From Strongylocentrotus purpuratus (taxonomy: Eukaryota; Echinodermata; Echinoidea; Camarodonta; Strongylocentrotidae): a stretch of 64,000 bases of DNA. Location: assembly GCF_000002235.5 (NCBI RefSeq), contig NW_022145611.1:20768114-20832113 (forward strand), read 5' to 3'. The stretch's first letter is position 1. Each line of letters starts with the position of its first letter. The translations under genes and the position numbers were made by a program. Below the pieces are notes generated by a model. That model was not told where the DNA came from. It searched no databases and saw only the letters and a list, made by a program, of their open reading frames with translations. Positions 24,338 to 39,300 of the stretch are shown piece by piece.

Positions 24338-27300
24338 GTGAGATCCCAGCTGCATGCCCACCAGCTCCCCTGGAACGTGAGTCTTGTCTAAAAACACCCT
24401 GCCCTCACTGCAGTGTGAATGAACGCTTTAACTATATTGTTGCTATATCAGGCATTTGCTCCTGCGACGATTGCTCCCGGCCTTAATTTCATCAAAAGAT
24501 AGAGGGTTGGGGTTAGGGTTGCAATTGGGTTTCTGGGCCCCGTCTTATATACAAAGAGTTGCGATTGATCCAAATAAATTGCAAATACTCTGATCAATTG
24601 CAAGTTTGCAGTCTCCTATCTCTTCTGTACATAGTTGCGATTGATATCAATTGCAATTAAGTTGTGATTAATATCAGCTCTTTATAAGTCGGGGTCCAGG
24701 TTAGGTTTGGGGTACAGATTAGGGTGAGGGTATAGTACATGAGATATAGTATTCTATCCAGGGTTAGATGTAAGAATGGTTATTAATGTGGAGCAATTGT
24801 CGCAAGAGCATCTGTCCTAAAACCCTAATATTTTTCACTGGCTCAGTGCAGAGAGGATACAGTAGGCTTTATAATAGAGCAAATTGCTTACTTTCTGCAT
24901 CACAAATAAAAGTGGGATTGCAGAGGGGCTAGATCTTGATCAAAAGATGATGATAGTGATTTATTACATCTGATTGCTAAGAAAGCAAGTATTTTGAAAT
25001 CAGAATGTTGCGGAAGAGATTAATTTACTACACCTAATTTGAAATTCAAAAGAGGTTTCATGCTGGGAAATGTCCCTGGTTCCTGTAGGTACATGGTTGG
25101 ATGATTCCATTTCTAACAACCAGTGGACATATTAACATTTGGATTAATTCCTTACCAAAACGGCTCCATCGCATTGACTGGGCTTTGAACCAAGGGCACC
25201 CTGATTACAGGACCACTGCTCAACCACTGTGCCACCAGGCCTTCCTATTTATCCTACATTCCTCTACTTGGCCCAAGTGATTACCCGTAATTTCAATATC
25301 ATCTATACTACAGCCATTTATTGTCAGTGGCAGTAATGCCCTTTTTGCACTGAGCCGATGTTTTTACCCAGCCTTGCTTTATCATGGGTCTTGCAGTTAA
25401 GAAAATTAAAAGAAATTCAGTCTTCATAGAAAAAGGACCTTTCATGCTCCCCCCACTGAAGGAGCATGCAGAATCAAGACCAAACCGAACAGAATGCAAG
25501 ACATAAGTCAACCAATTATACATTATTTGATTGATTTTCATAACAGTTTAGCTCAAAACATGAAAGTTGAAATTCTTTTTCCATTCATGAAATTGAGAGT
25601 GTCTTTAAAAAGGTATTCAAAACTTGGCCACATCCTATACACTTTCAATAGCATTGTGTTTGTAACATTTCTTGAATTTTATCTTTTTTTAAAAATAACT
25701 GCAAGAACCTTATAATAACCCATAAATGCCCATGAAGCTTGAAGTGTGTGCCCTAGGAACACATTTGTTTCACATAGTGTGAAATAAATACAAGAAGAAA
25801 CAAGATAGAAACTAGAAAACCAGTCCTCAAAAATTCCCAACAAAGCAAGTAATCCCTTGTGTTGTTGTTGTTTGATGTGCTTTTGAAAAGTGCACCAAGT
25901 GTTGCTGTGTTTTCTAGCCTGTGCATTTGTTGTTTTCAGAGTGATATTATGTTTGTCTCTGTAAACCATACAAGGCTTTTTTTTATGCAAGCAAATTTGT
26001 ATGTAAAAAAATAAAAACATGGGTAGATTGACCAAGATAATTAAAAAAAAAAAAATGATAATAATAACAAATAACAATACAAAATTGGATATGAAAACAT
26101 TTTCAATTTTAACAGGGCATGGAGTAAATTTTTGTATTCACATTTTAAAAACAAGCAGCTAAAGTATTATTATTATTGGAAAAAAAGTTAATGCCAATTT
26201 GAAAATTTAATACTCCAATGCTTGTTTTTCTCATGAATGTTCTACCGGTAATCTGAAGAACAGCATTTTGCACTGCATCAGAAATTGACTTGACTTTCAC
26301 AGTGATTTTTTTTTCTTTTTCCATTCATGAATGCAATCAGTTTGATAAAGAATTAAATTCCCAAAACTTCCCTTTTGGGGGACTAGTTTAAAAAAAAACA
26401 ACACCAATCCAATCTGAAAAATTGCATCATTATGGGCATTTATGGGTTTGGATTTTTTTTAGTTGTTGGTCTGCCTTGTAATCTGATTAATAGATTGTTG
26501 TGACAATAATTATGTTATAAATGTCTAGAAATCCATAGCAGCATAACTTTGTTGACTTTTAGTTTAATATTATCTTGACAGCTTTGTATCAGATAGTGAA
26601 ATATCAAATCCCTGTCTGTATCATTGTGTGGTTTTATTTTCTCTCTAATTCGTGATTTGATATGAATATCTAGTATAGCTCAGTATTTGCTGTGCTGATG
26701 TGGAGCTTTTGATATTTGATGTAATTACATCACATTTTGTTGATGTCGGATTCTTATGCCACCCCTAGAAAAAAAAAATATGATAGAACCCAATCCCCAA
26801 TTTTGTTTCCCACTTGTGTTCGTGCAACTAGTGAACCTTTCAGAAAAGACTGTCCCATGTTGTAGTGTGACATTTGAAATTAAAGTTGTTATGATACCGA
26901 GCAGCCTTCATGGGAATCTACTTTAGAATAACATAGCAACCACATCCAGCAGGATGATAAAAAATATATCCTGCTGCATAGAATCGGATGCTTATCATTT
27001 GAAATTCTATATGTGGTATGTTTTTTTAGAGTTTTGTTTGATAGAAACCTTTTAATTAGTTTTCATGAAATAGTAATTTATCTCCTATTTTAGTACCTCA
27101 GTTTGATAAATATAACATAGCAACCACATCCAGTGGGGAAAAATATACCATTGTATAGAATTGGATGCTTATCATTTAAAATTCTATATTTTGTATGTTT
27201 TTTAAAGATTTTTTTTAATAAAAAAGGCAAGAATATTGGGGAATTTTTTCATTAGTTTTCATTAAATAGTAATTTATCTCCTATTTTAGTACCTCAGTTT

Positions 27301-30300
27301 GATCTATTCATATACCCAATTTCTCAATATCAGTCAATATTTTTTTTAGAAAAGTCGGATCACAATAGATAAAAAATTTCTGTATTTTGTTTGTCGGTTA
27401 CATGAAGATCATTTCAAGAGTTGGTAACTCAAAATTTGCTTTTCACTAGTTTAAATTTTACAAATGATTTTACAAACAGAAATACTCATATATACTCATT
27501 TATTTCATTTACAAGATGTATTTTGTTTTCTCCATTGAAATATATTTCAACCACTCTGTTTCATTCAAAAAATGTAAAATTGAGAATCATGTTTTTAATG
27601 CATTCCTCCTCCATGTGTATTCCTTCAGCAATATTGACAAAAGTGGACATTTTTGTATAAAATGTAATAAATAGGCCTATTTATAAAATGAAGTGTGACT
27701 CCCAATTCAAATCATTCATACATTTGTCGATTTGTGCAATACTCTTCAAGATTTCAAATTTATGCTTCTTTTATTTTTCTACTTTGACCCCAATCGACTC
27801 GATGTCAGCACAGACCTACCCCTTAAATACTCCTACTTTTAACACTGAGTGTATACTATTCATAGCTCAGAATCACTCTGTCGTACATACATACATAGGC
27901 TCCGGCGCTCCCACTGAATTCATACATGTTATAATATAATCTAGTTTGTTGATCAATACAGGAAATTTTAGATTAGATTAAAGTGCACCTGAGTAAATTT
28001 ATCTGGGGCGAATCTACCACTCGCTCTTATTTTTGTCTGAAAATAACATTTCAATCTTAGTGTTATTTCAACATGAAATGTCTCTCTACATGTGTAAAAA
28101 TTTCTAGTATAGATGCACCAACATTTTCACTTTTTATTCTTATTCAACAAAGTATTTCCCCTTTTCTTTGTTAGGTTAAAAAAAATACTTGAAATACTCA
28201 TACTTTCTATGTTTTTATGTGATGCATAAAGAAACAGCGTCTCTATGCATCTCGGATTCTCCTGATTTCCTCTTACTTTAGGTCTATCCATCCATCCAGA
28301 TTATTAAATAAGCATCTTCCCGGTCCCTACGACATGTATTTGGGAATTTCTCTCTAAAAGCATGTCGCACGAGACGAGCGCATTGTGAGCTAAAGTGAAT
28401 ATTGCCAATATTTTCCCCGGGGTCGTGCAAATTATTCTTGAAGTAATCGCATTACGGGGCCTCACCACCCTCTCTGTGTTGTATATTCGTCGTTTGGTCG
28501 TGCACCGTTACGTGACTTCTAACTGACCCATTCCTTCCTGTTTTGACAGGCTGGACAGTGGCCTGTAATGGATGGCGGTCAGTGCTAGTGGACATTACAC
28601 TGGCGGGGTCAAGGAATTTAACACATGTGCATCCATAATAGATTTAGATATTGATATTGGTGTTCTGCTAGCTGTCTCCACACTCTGTCCTAATCTCTTT
28701 CATATATGATTAAATGTCTGGTTATTTTTTATGTAAATATAGAAATAAGTAAAAATGTTTTGTAGAATAATAATTTGCAGCGGATAATGTGAAGTCAAAC
28801 CTCTTTTTATTCTGTGATCCACTATCTTATTATTATATTTATGTGCTTTTGATAGCCACATTTTTTGTTCTTTTTAGTGAGCATTGACATTGTTTCTAAT
28901 CACATTTACCAATAGACCCTATGCTAGTAGAGCCTGTATTTTGAACAGTCAACACAGTTATCTTTCTGATATTCATTTCTGCAATCACAGGAAAACAAAA
29001 ACCCACTCCTGCTGGCAATAAGGCTAATAACGTTTCCATGTTCAAGGGGATAGCATCTGATGAGAGCCAGAAGGGAGTTAACTCTGTGTAAAAGCATGAG
29101 CTAATGCCCCTCTAGCTCTAAGCTGACAAGATATTAAATCTCTTCAGGGTCGCAATCAGATGAATTTTGGCCTTCTGTCACGTTCATATCCCAAGCTCAT
29201 ATTCCGGTCTATTTCAGTTCCATTCCATTCACTTATATCCCCATTCATTGTCATATGACATATAGCAGCACATGGCTTAACATATTAATTGATAATTATC
29301 TTTGGTAGCTACATAATACATGTTGTACAGTTTTTCTCTCATTACCACAGGCAGAATATTGGATACATAGGCATTAAAGTATTGAAAGTTGATTATACCT
29401 AAATATGAGAGTAGTGTTGGAAAGTAAGACAACATTTTCAAAGGAGATAAATTGCTCTCTGAAATGTCAACTGTTTCCAAACCTTTACAAAGAAAATTAA
29501 GTTATTCAGCTCTACATTAACATATAGATGAAAAATGATGGAAATTGGAATTTTGTACTCTGTAAATGTGAGTACATTCAGTGATTCAGGTGAGAAACTA
29601 CATAATTTTTGAAATTATATAGTAAATAGCTTTGTGGGATCATCACAATTCAAATCAAAAAAGCAAATTTCATGAGAGCAAGAACAATCTTGAGTACTAT
29701 TTTTTCAATAAATGTTTGAATTTCATTGCAGCATGATATGCTGAAATATAAATTTAATACCCCCCCCCCCCCACTTTTGTTAAAAACCTTCCCAGAGATA
29801 GTAGGCTCATATCTAGGAAGATCTGCTTTGGATGTGCTAGTGCATAGTTTAAGAGAGCTTCCGTTGTAAATTTATGTCTGAATAGGAAATACACTAGTAC
29901 TTTCTCTGTTTGGAACCAGAAGGGTGTTTGTAACTCACCATTTTACACAGAGTTAAAACCCTTTTGCCCCCAAACAGACAATTTGATGTTCACATGTATT
30001 TGATGTTCCAGCATTCCGGTAAGGTTTACACTTAATTTGGTGCTATTCCCAGTAAGAAGTAACTGTTGTTTAACATCTATTGTAGAGAAGGGTTAGATTG
30101 CAAATCAGTTACAAGCAATACATCTATCCAGGACATTTTAATTTCAAAGAAATGATTAATTCATCAAGGATCTACGTCATGTCATAGCCTTGAGATGTAT
30201 ATTTAAAGCACCTTATACGCATTATGGCCTTGTTCAGATATGACATAGAAAAAACAATTCACATTTCTGTATTTCATTACACGGATCTCAGTTACTGTGC

Positions 30301-33300
30301 GCAGGACCTTTGTTGTGCACAGTTGCTATTCATTTACTCGTAAATTGCCAGGCGTTTTTTAGGCTGCGGTTTACCGCATCGATCTGAATGAGCCTCATAA
30401 ATTCATCACATTTTACGGGTGAACCAGTTTGCAATGAGCTCACAAATCTTCAAGCAGTGTATGACAATTTCATTTAAAATCCAGCCGTCGTATATAACCC
30501 CACCAGAGGCAATATCATCGGGATGTTTTATTGCTTTCTCTTTCTCCGCTGAGCTTTGATTGCATTAAAGCCTCGAACACACATTATGAAATAAACTGCC
30601 CCTTCACCCCCCCCCCTCAAAAAACATTCTTCTTCTTCTTTTTTTCACCTTCCGTTGCCATTCATTTGCACTTGAATTTTCTTCTTTTGCCATGTTAGTT
30701 TATTTTATTTTTCCCCATTTAAAACAAGAGGCTTACAGGGGACAATCCTAGGCAAAATAAAATGGTCTTGAACTTGTAAAAAAAATAGTTAAAAACAGCA
30801 TAGAAAATACATCTAACTTTTAAAATTTATTACTAGTTTCAATTGAGTATATATATTAAATGTATTTTTTGTTCCAAATCCTTAGCCTGAAAAATTGTTG
30901 TTCGTCTGTTTTCTATTTTTTTCCACAGAAGATGGAGGAAAATATTCTAGTATTCTAGGAAATACCATAAAATTATGGAAAAAATAGCTGAAATGTATAA
31001 TGAGACGACCCGCCTATTTGTGCTTGCGCAAGAACATATGTTGACTTCCAATTAACCTCCATGTAGGCTTTGATATGAAATCATTCCTATCCCCCCTAAT
31101 GCTCTTTGAGTCCTTAACCATTGGAATGTCTTGTTTATTTTTCTTTTATGTCGTTCAACAATATACAAAATATTTTACTGATGATAGTCTTTTTTAACAT
31201 CAAATATTTTGCAATTACAGAAAATATGTTTATGGACTAAATACTTAGTAATAGTATTCACATTCTACTTTGTATGCACAGTATGCCTTTGCGTATGAGT
31301 GCCTATGTTTGATCAATGACTCATATTTTTTAAAGGGAAAAGGACTATTGATTTTTTTGAAATTTCAAGTCAAGGTTATAAAGTTGGGGATTATGGGTTG
31401 TAGATCTAAAAATAAATTTATTAGAAGCACATTGCAGGAGATTGCCTTAATTTACTGTATAAAGAGTGGTACCATACTATTTGAATATTATAACATTTAT
31501 TTCTGATCTCATTGGGAATGAATTTTTGTTTGGAATACAATATACCACCCCCCCCCCTTCCCCCGCACACACACAAAACATACACACTTTACATTTTTTT
31601 TAGCATAAAGGTGGAGCCATGTTGTGCTCCCGATACAATGTAGTCTGAGGAAGCTAAAGTAGTGTTAAAAGGTTCCTATTCCTCATCACACACAAATGAG
31701 AATTAATGGACCCCATGGTCACACGCCACTGAAAAAACACTGGGCTGCCAGATCCCATTTAGATGCATTAAACTCTCTACCACCGTGCTACATAAGGAGA
31801 TTGATTGCAAAGGTGTAGGAGCACCATTATATGTGACTGGGATTGGCCGGTGATTCACAATTGAGTCAATAATAAAGGGGAGGAATATACATGAAGGAAT
31901 GTGATCGTGAGTCAGCTCCGCAGCGGCCATGCTCCTCATAAAATAAGAAGAGGCCAGCGACGGTTGGAGGTGTTCGAGTAGATGGAGACACACACAAAAT
32001 GGTGTGTTTTTCTACAAGTACAGTATAGAAAACATGGACAGAAGGACGCTGAAGGACGGACATACAGAAATCAAATTCTTAGAAGTTAGTCATGCAAAGT
32101 GAAAAAAAATCCCTAATATTCTTACTTTAAATGATAGACTTGCCAGTTATTCCTGTTAAAGTGAACCAAACCAGTATTTTAGAAAAAATTTGAAGAGATT
32201 AAAAGGAAATGTGTTGTATTGTGTTGCTGGAATTTAAAAAAGCCTGTTTCAGGCTGCCCCAAGAAAGAAATGAAACACAGTGTTTTACTAGGAGCAGAGT
32301 ATGAATGTTCTGGATAGGGTTATTACCAGAGGTGTCATGGTCTAGCGGGTAGGTCACCTGACTCACGGACTGTGGATCACAAGATCACAAGAGTCCCGCC
32401 ACAACACTAAAGTCCTTTGGCAAGATATTAATCTACATTTGCCACTTTCCACCCAGGTGAAGTCAATGAGTACCCGGGAGGAAGGAATTTTAGCTCAGCT
32501 CAGCCATATACAGCCGGGTTAATAATATGATACCTTGTAATGTATTAAGCACAGTAGAGAATATTCATATAGTAGCTGCGCTATATAAATTGACCTATTA
32601 TTGTTTATTACCAAAATATTTTAACATTTCATGAATCCAGGTAGCTAGTACCGGTATAGTGAATAGTGCTTTCATCCATTGTGAACTGTGCTTTCATCCA
32701 AATGAAAGCCCAATACTCCTCTTGAAATTCCAGCATGTAGCACCAGTGTGCTTGTACTTCAAAATCAATTTTTCATTATGCTTGGTATTTAAAATATACA
32801 ATTCTTCACAATCATTCCCAGAGAATGATTAATAAAAAGTAAACAAATAATAAAGCAGAATATGCTGGTAATGCATGAAGTTGCAAGCAGTTAATATGAT
32901 GTGCACATTTTTAGAAAATAATTGTAATATTGACAAGACATACTCTGAAATGAGACAAACAGTTATTGAAATTTGGCAATTGAAAATCGTTTTAAGTTGT
33001 AGACAGTTGACCTTTTGAATACAGCGCTACATTCAAGCAATTCAGTGATCAAAATAAACATCGTATTTATTTCATCCGCAATCATGTTGTCTGTGGCTAT
33101 GTCGAAATCAGTACTTTTTCTGGAAGTAGAGAAAAGTGCTATTTATAGCTCCGTTCAGAGAGTAAACATATTAAGTTGATGATAATGTTTGAGCTTTGAT
33201 CAGGATTTGAGGACATTTTGAAATTTAATTGGGGCCAAAATGCCACATCCGTGATATCAATATTGTGTGGATTTCGCAATCCAAATAATCTGCTGCATGT

Positions 33301-36300
33301 TTCAAAGGGGAAGTGTGAAATGTGAACTTAAAGGGGAAGTCCTCCCAGATGTTAAGTTGGTTTTAACAAAAGCAGAATAATGAGAGAACCAAATTAGTGA
33401 AAGTTTGAGCAATATCCAATTAAAATAGGAAAGTCATGAATTTTTGAAGTTGTCATCAGTGATACACAAACATGTCACAAAGTTGCCAATTTTTATTTGA
33501 TTAATTTCACCTTAAAAAATTTGGAACTTTTTGCTCAAACTTTCACTGACCAGTTTCTCTTGTTTTTCTGCTTCTATCAAGACCAACTTCATATCAGGGA
33601 TGACTTCTCCTTTAGATTATTTTATAATACATGATTTTTTTTTTTGTCTAATGAAGTTAGATTTTGTTTGTAGTTCCAAGATAATCGCGTTTCAAGTTTT
33701 GGAGCCTTACAAAAAGCAAATTTCTCAGTTTTTTCTTTCAGTTTTAAGGTTTAAGCAAGACATGGCATATTGAATGATTAGTTATCTATAAAATGCTTTG
33801 AAAAAAGTGGCCAAATTCATCCTATTCCAATAGATTTTATAGCCACACAAAAAAAGGACTCAAGGTCCTTCTTATTTTATTAATATTTTATTGCACGATT
33901 TGGGGCTAGCATTAAGGATCATCATCAGTTTTTGCACGTCCTGATGATGTGTTCAAAGTACGCTTGGAGGCTTTCTATTTTGGGACTTTGTGTTATAGAT
34001 GGACATGCCCCATAAAATCCCTATTTCAAGGATGCATGCCAGTTTGACCATATTTCCGTTCAGAAACTTAATGGAAACCCTGGATCATCTCCTGGAAATT
34101 TTAATTGTCCAGTGATTAGTGATTCAGCTTGTGTCTTTCTCCAGGCACTGATTGGTGATAAAAAGGGATGATTCTTTAATATACCTGCACTTATATGATC
34201 CTTTTAATAGTTTGATAAAAGCAAGGTTAAACTAGAAATTTTAACTGTCCAGTGATCACTGATTTCAGTTTGGGTCTTCTTAAAGGCACTGCTTGAAGGC
34301 ACTGCTTGAAGGCACTGCTTGGTAATGGAAATGGAAGGTGCACCTATATATGATTCTTTTAATAGTTTGAAAGAGCAAGATTTAACTAGTTTGGACTGTA
34401 ATGAACCAGTTTAAACTTTCTCTTAGTTTAGTCATGAGGAGCAGAAAACGTTTATTTGCAAATGTAATTGCCTTTTATTTCTTTACTAACAAATTAAATG
34501 TTAAACAAAACAACCAATATACAAGTCAATTCAATTCAATTTTAGTTTTATTGTTTAAACAACAAAGAAAGGAAGAAAAGACATGGCACAAGTCCGGAGA
34601 CTGAAATCATATTTACAGTAAAAAAACAAGAAAACGTGATATATGGTTTTAAAAGGTATATTATTGACATATAATAGTTCAATGGAAAGGAAAACATGGC
34701 TTTATGCATTAAACAAATAATGTTAAACGCAATTATTATGTTGAATTGAATATTATTGAAATGAATTGTTATAAATTTTTATTACAGCCCATGTTCTTAT
34801 TTTATTTTAGTTAATTAATACATTGCCTGTTGAGATACAGAAGGTTGTACAGAAATTGATTGTTAATGAATGCCCTTCTTGCTCTCAATAGATGAATAAA
34901 CATAAATTCTCTTTTTTTCGTAAATAACTGTTTGGTTTCATGAACCAGCATACTTGTTTACGCATGAGCCAGTATGCAAAACCAGTAGAAATGCTGGCTT
35001 AGAAATTTGAAGATCACTTTCGTGACCATCCATTAATTTTCTCCAGGTCAGGATGGCACGAATCCGTGCGGGATATTCCATCAATTAGTGCTTTCTCCAT
35101 TACTTCCCCATGACTACTCTACTAATTGCATAAGTCACCATCTTGCGTACATCTAGAAGCCTTTTCGGGAGATAGAAGGGCATTATTAGACCATGTATTA
35201 GTGAGTGTGTTACGCCCTTCTGGCCCTGAGCAGTCAAATCTTACATTGCTTCCCTGTGGTCACTCTACTAATTGCATAAGTCAGCATCTGGGACCTGTTT
35301 CACAAACCCTTTTTTCAAAGGACAAATGATAAAAATCAGTGACAAATCTGTTGATAACCAATCAGAAGCAAGGATTTCAGTAGCTTATAACAAAAATTGT
35401 CATTTGCCACTTTTTGTGAAATGCCCCCCTGGAGTACATCTAGAAGTTGCCTATTGAGAGCTACATTTACATGTAGAAGGGCATTAGCCTTATGAATAAG
35501 TGAATCGCTTTAATGCCTTTTTGGTTCTCAGCAGACAAGGCGGACATGAGTTCCCTGTCAATATCTCAATTACATGTCAAAGTTGTTTGGTGAGAGCTAC
35601 TGACATATATAGAAGAGAATTAACCCTGTTTATTAAGTGAAATGTGGTAACGCCCTTCTGGTTCTCAGCGAAACGTGTGAAAAACTGCACATTACTTCCT
35701 TGTGACCACTCTAATTGTATAAGTCACTGTATCTTGAATCATCTCAAAGATGCCTCTTGAGAGTTAGTGCCCTATAGCTCTCAAGCTATATTTAAGTGAA
35801 TGTTTTAACATCCTACTGGCTCTAAAGTGTGACCTAAAGTATGACCTTTACACTACTTTAAGTCAGTATCTTGAATACATCTTGGAGTAGTCTATTGAGA
35901 GCTAGAAGAGCTGTTATTCCATTTTTTATTAAAGTTAATGTATGTCAAAGGTGCTTTCACATATGACGTGGTGAAGTAGCAGTTCTGTTGCAATGACAAG
36001 TTTCAGCATAATACACTTCACATTTCTGTATCTTTTAACAAACAGATAAGTTAGAATTCATAGAACCTTAGTTCCACTCGATCGGCTACCTTTTTCATCC
36101 CCACTTGCCTTTCATCTACCAAAAATAAATACAAATGCCACGGTTTTATGGGTTATCTGTAAACGAACCTTTAATGCTAGATGAAGTGTACATTTGTAGA
36201 TGGGTCTTGATCTAATCAGATGAGAGTTTTATGTCAAGAACTGTGTCAGGGCCATCTTAATCTTTCATCTCCTCCTCTACGACTCTTCATCATCTGAAGA

Positions 36301-39300
36301 TAATGCAATGAATGCAGGCTGTCAAGACCGATGTCGCTTTGCATTACTAGGGCTGTCGAGTACTTTAATATCCTTTAGAAGGGACGGAATAATGTATATG
36401 CACCTGTATAGAAGTAGAGCAGTCGGGGCGAAAAAATATATACAGAACCGGAAAGTTAAGAACTATTAGCAAGATAATGTTCTTTTGCAGGTTTGGTGGC
36501 AGAGAAAGAAAATTGGAAAGAACATGTTTAATGTTTAGACAGTTTAGTCTTATGTTTTAAGTGAATCAAAAGATATACAAGATCATTTGGTATTTTATGG
36601 ATGATTTCTGGTAAATATATGCACGGCGTGGTGGGTAATGGCTACACACTCCCCTACGCTAGGACCCTCACACCCTGATGGCCCCCGGCACTATGTCAGC
36701 TCATCCTTTAAAGCTAGTGCATGTACAGACTATAGCGTATGCACACAGTCCTCATGAATATTACGCATGTGTAGTGCAGGTTGCCGTTGTCATAATTTAC
36801 ATCCCAAGATGTGTATCTTATAAATTAGTTTCACCTCTCATTTATTTCATATTCTCTTGAGGAGGAAAAGAACACGACAGCAGCTTAGTATTGCTATTAT
36901 CTTCATATTTATCATTGAAAATCAAATAAATCTGGTGAATAGTATTTGAGGACTTACCCAAACTGTACATGCATGGCCTTCAAAGTGGGAGTAAACACCG
37001 TTTTAGCTCTCAATGAACGATATAAAGACATATTGCTCTTCACCATGGTCAACATATCTTTTTCAGGCTTTCTTCTCTTTTAATCCACCCCTTTCCCGAA
37101 CGTCCCTACACATCTCTCTTTCCTGTCATCCTCCTCCTCTCTCCTCCCAACTCCTCCCAACTCCAACCCTAATCTTACTCCCTCCTTCCATCTACAGTTT
37201 TCAATCTTCCCATTTACCTTACTCTTCTCTCGCCTCATTTCTCTCTCCCCATAGGCCTCTTTTTTCATCTCCGTAAACCCTCTGCCCTATTATCCATTTC
37301 TTTTCCCATAAATTAATCCTCTAAAAATAAACATAAAGACTCTCAATCTCATTTTGATTTTCTCCCCTGCAATGAGAAAATAAACATCTAAATTGCTATG
37401 TATATATATTTATATTTTTTCATTTCTTTTCATAATTTGACTCACATCAGTTCTGTTACAGATCAGAATAATTTCACCAATATTTATGCGAACAATCTTA
37501 CAGCTTTGAAAGATTGTAATTCATGTCGTCAATAGTACTGAGAAGAAGAGGAAGAACAGTTGCAATTTATATAGCGCCTTTTCCACTGAATACAAAGCGC
37601 TATATGTCATCCACGAGTGATGAGTCAGTGTAAAAGTCACAATATTTAAGGACCTTTTCACACAAGGAGAATTTGAATAGAGAAGCAATAAAATGAACAA
37701 TATACAATGACTTATAGCTAAAGGAGCATTCATGGAAAACACATTTGTAGTTGTACAAAGAAACTTTTCAATACATACAATACTTCTTTTGAGGAACTCC
37801 TTGGATGTTTATAATTCTCACGATAATCGACATCAATGAATGTTGACCTTGTTTCTTGATCAAGTTCATATTCAAAATCATGCCCAAATATTTGCTTTGC
37901 TATTAAAACTGCACTTTGCAGTACAATGTCTGAAAATTTCAGAAAAATGTACTAGTAATTTCTCATCCTGTTACAATACAGTGATACAAAGCAGTTTGGG
38001 GGTGTTTCAGGGGTCTGCTACCCCCCTCCCCCATTAAAACAAAGTTTGACCTTTGTTTTTATTCATTACTACAGTCAAACCTGCTTTAGCAACCACCTGT
38101 GTAGAAAGACTGCCTGTCTATAAACACCACTTTTCATATTTTCCTTGATAGGCCTTTATATACAGGTTTCATTGTACCTTTTATTTGTCAGAATGGGAAG
38201 GGTTGAATTATAAACCCCCTGAATCCAAATCTGATGTAATGTGGCTCAACACTCCTAATGGAGTAAAAACGAATCAGCCTGGGTGTGCACATGTATTAAT
38301 AGAATAATACTATTGAAAATGATGTTGCACATGAGCGTTGAATAGGTCAGGATTTTGAATAGAACTGTGGATGGTGGTAAATAGTTCCAGTCTGCAATTG
38401 CTTTCAGAAGGAATGAATATTTGAAGAAATCTTTGTTTGAACTCATTTCGATGTAAGACTTAGTGTGTGATCTCCTGGTTGAACGAGTAGCAGGTCTGGC
38501 ACTGGATGGAGACGTACACTTTTACAAGGGACGGAGAGGTACTCCCTTCCCCCTTTTTTTTTATTACAAAATCCTGTAAATGTATATACATTTTCCATCT
38601 GATCATGTAGTAAAACTATTCTTCTGAAGAAGAAATATGCAGGATAAATTATAGAACGTATGTGTATGTTTTTTTTTTTCTTCTCCTTTTTTCTATTTCC
38701 TCAGGATCTTCTTGGTGAAGGTGAAGAAGAGCATGAACCAGGGAGGAAAGGAAACAAGATTCACAATGCTACGAGGGTAAGGATACTACAATTATTAGTT
38801 TTATATTATTACAAAATAAATTATCTCTTATATAATAACTAGTGATCATTGACATATAAACAAAATTATGTTATTATATTATATTTTGTGTTTTGGTGGT
38901 GTGTTTGTTACTTGTTATACAGTTGATTTCATTTCCTCTTTCTTTCAACAAACACCAAATGGTAAAAACTGCTTAAGTAAACTTATTTGTCTTTTACTAG
39001 TACTTCAAATGATCGGATGAACCTGTATTAAGGTGGTACATATAGAATATGTTCAGATAAACATGCAATGTGCATTAGGCATTTTATTCCACCCCCCCCC
39101 CCCCATTCATGGCATTTGCATAAAACTTTAAAGACTATCAGTAAAATTACACTGAAATGAAAATCAGATACATGTAGTGAGGTTGTGCAATTATATCTTC
39201 AGAATTTTTCATCTCAAATCCTGTATTCTTTCCTGGAGACACAGACATAAAATTAATCTATTTTTCTAATATATGTTGAAATCAAGTCACAATATTAATG

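Larger units (their letters stand above)
24338..38704 (+). other. PACS intron, 14.4 kb
   Basis: GT-AG intron between the acidic exon and exon b. It holds nested foldback elements (24452-24815), SINEs (25060-25245, 32330-32611, 37540-37670), a 184-bp tandem duplication (26929-27302), palindromic repeat copies (29060, 29911), MITEs (33329-33614, 35290-35431, 38072-38174), a tandem duplication at 34096-34391, a LINE tail near 34530 and a tandem repeat cluster at 35091-35925. GC-richer, repeat-poor segments at 28300-28640, 30290-30600, 31700-32060 and 36600-36860 stand out and may be conserved non-coding elements; this is inference. Confidence 0.8.

Noticed and set aside
24500..24740. Interstitial telomere (TTAGGG)n
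   Set aside because: Only scattered GGTTAGGG-like words inside foldback-element arms; no tandem TTAGGG run.
25175..25242. Possible tRNA gene (A and B boxes on the minus strand)
   Set aside because: The acceptor stem does not pair and the sequence continues into a SINE body; kept as a SINE.
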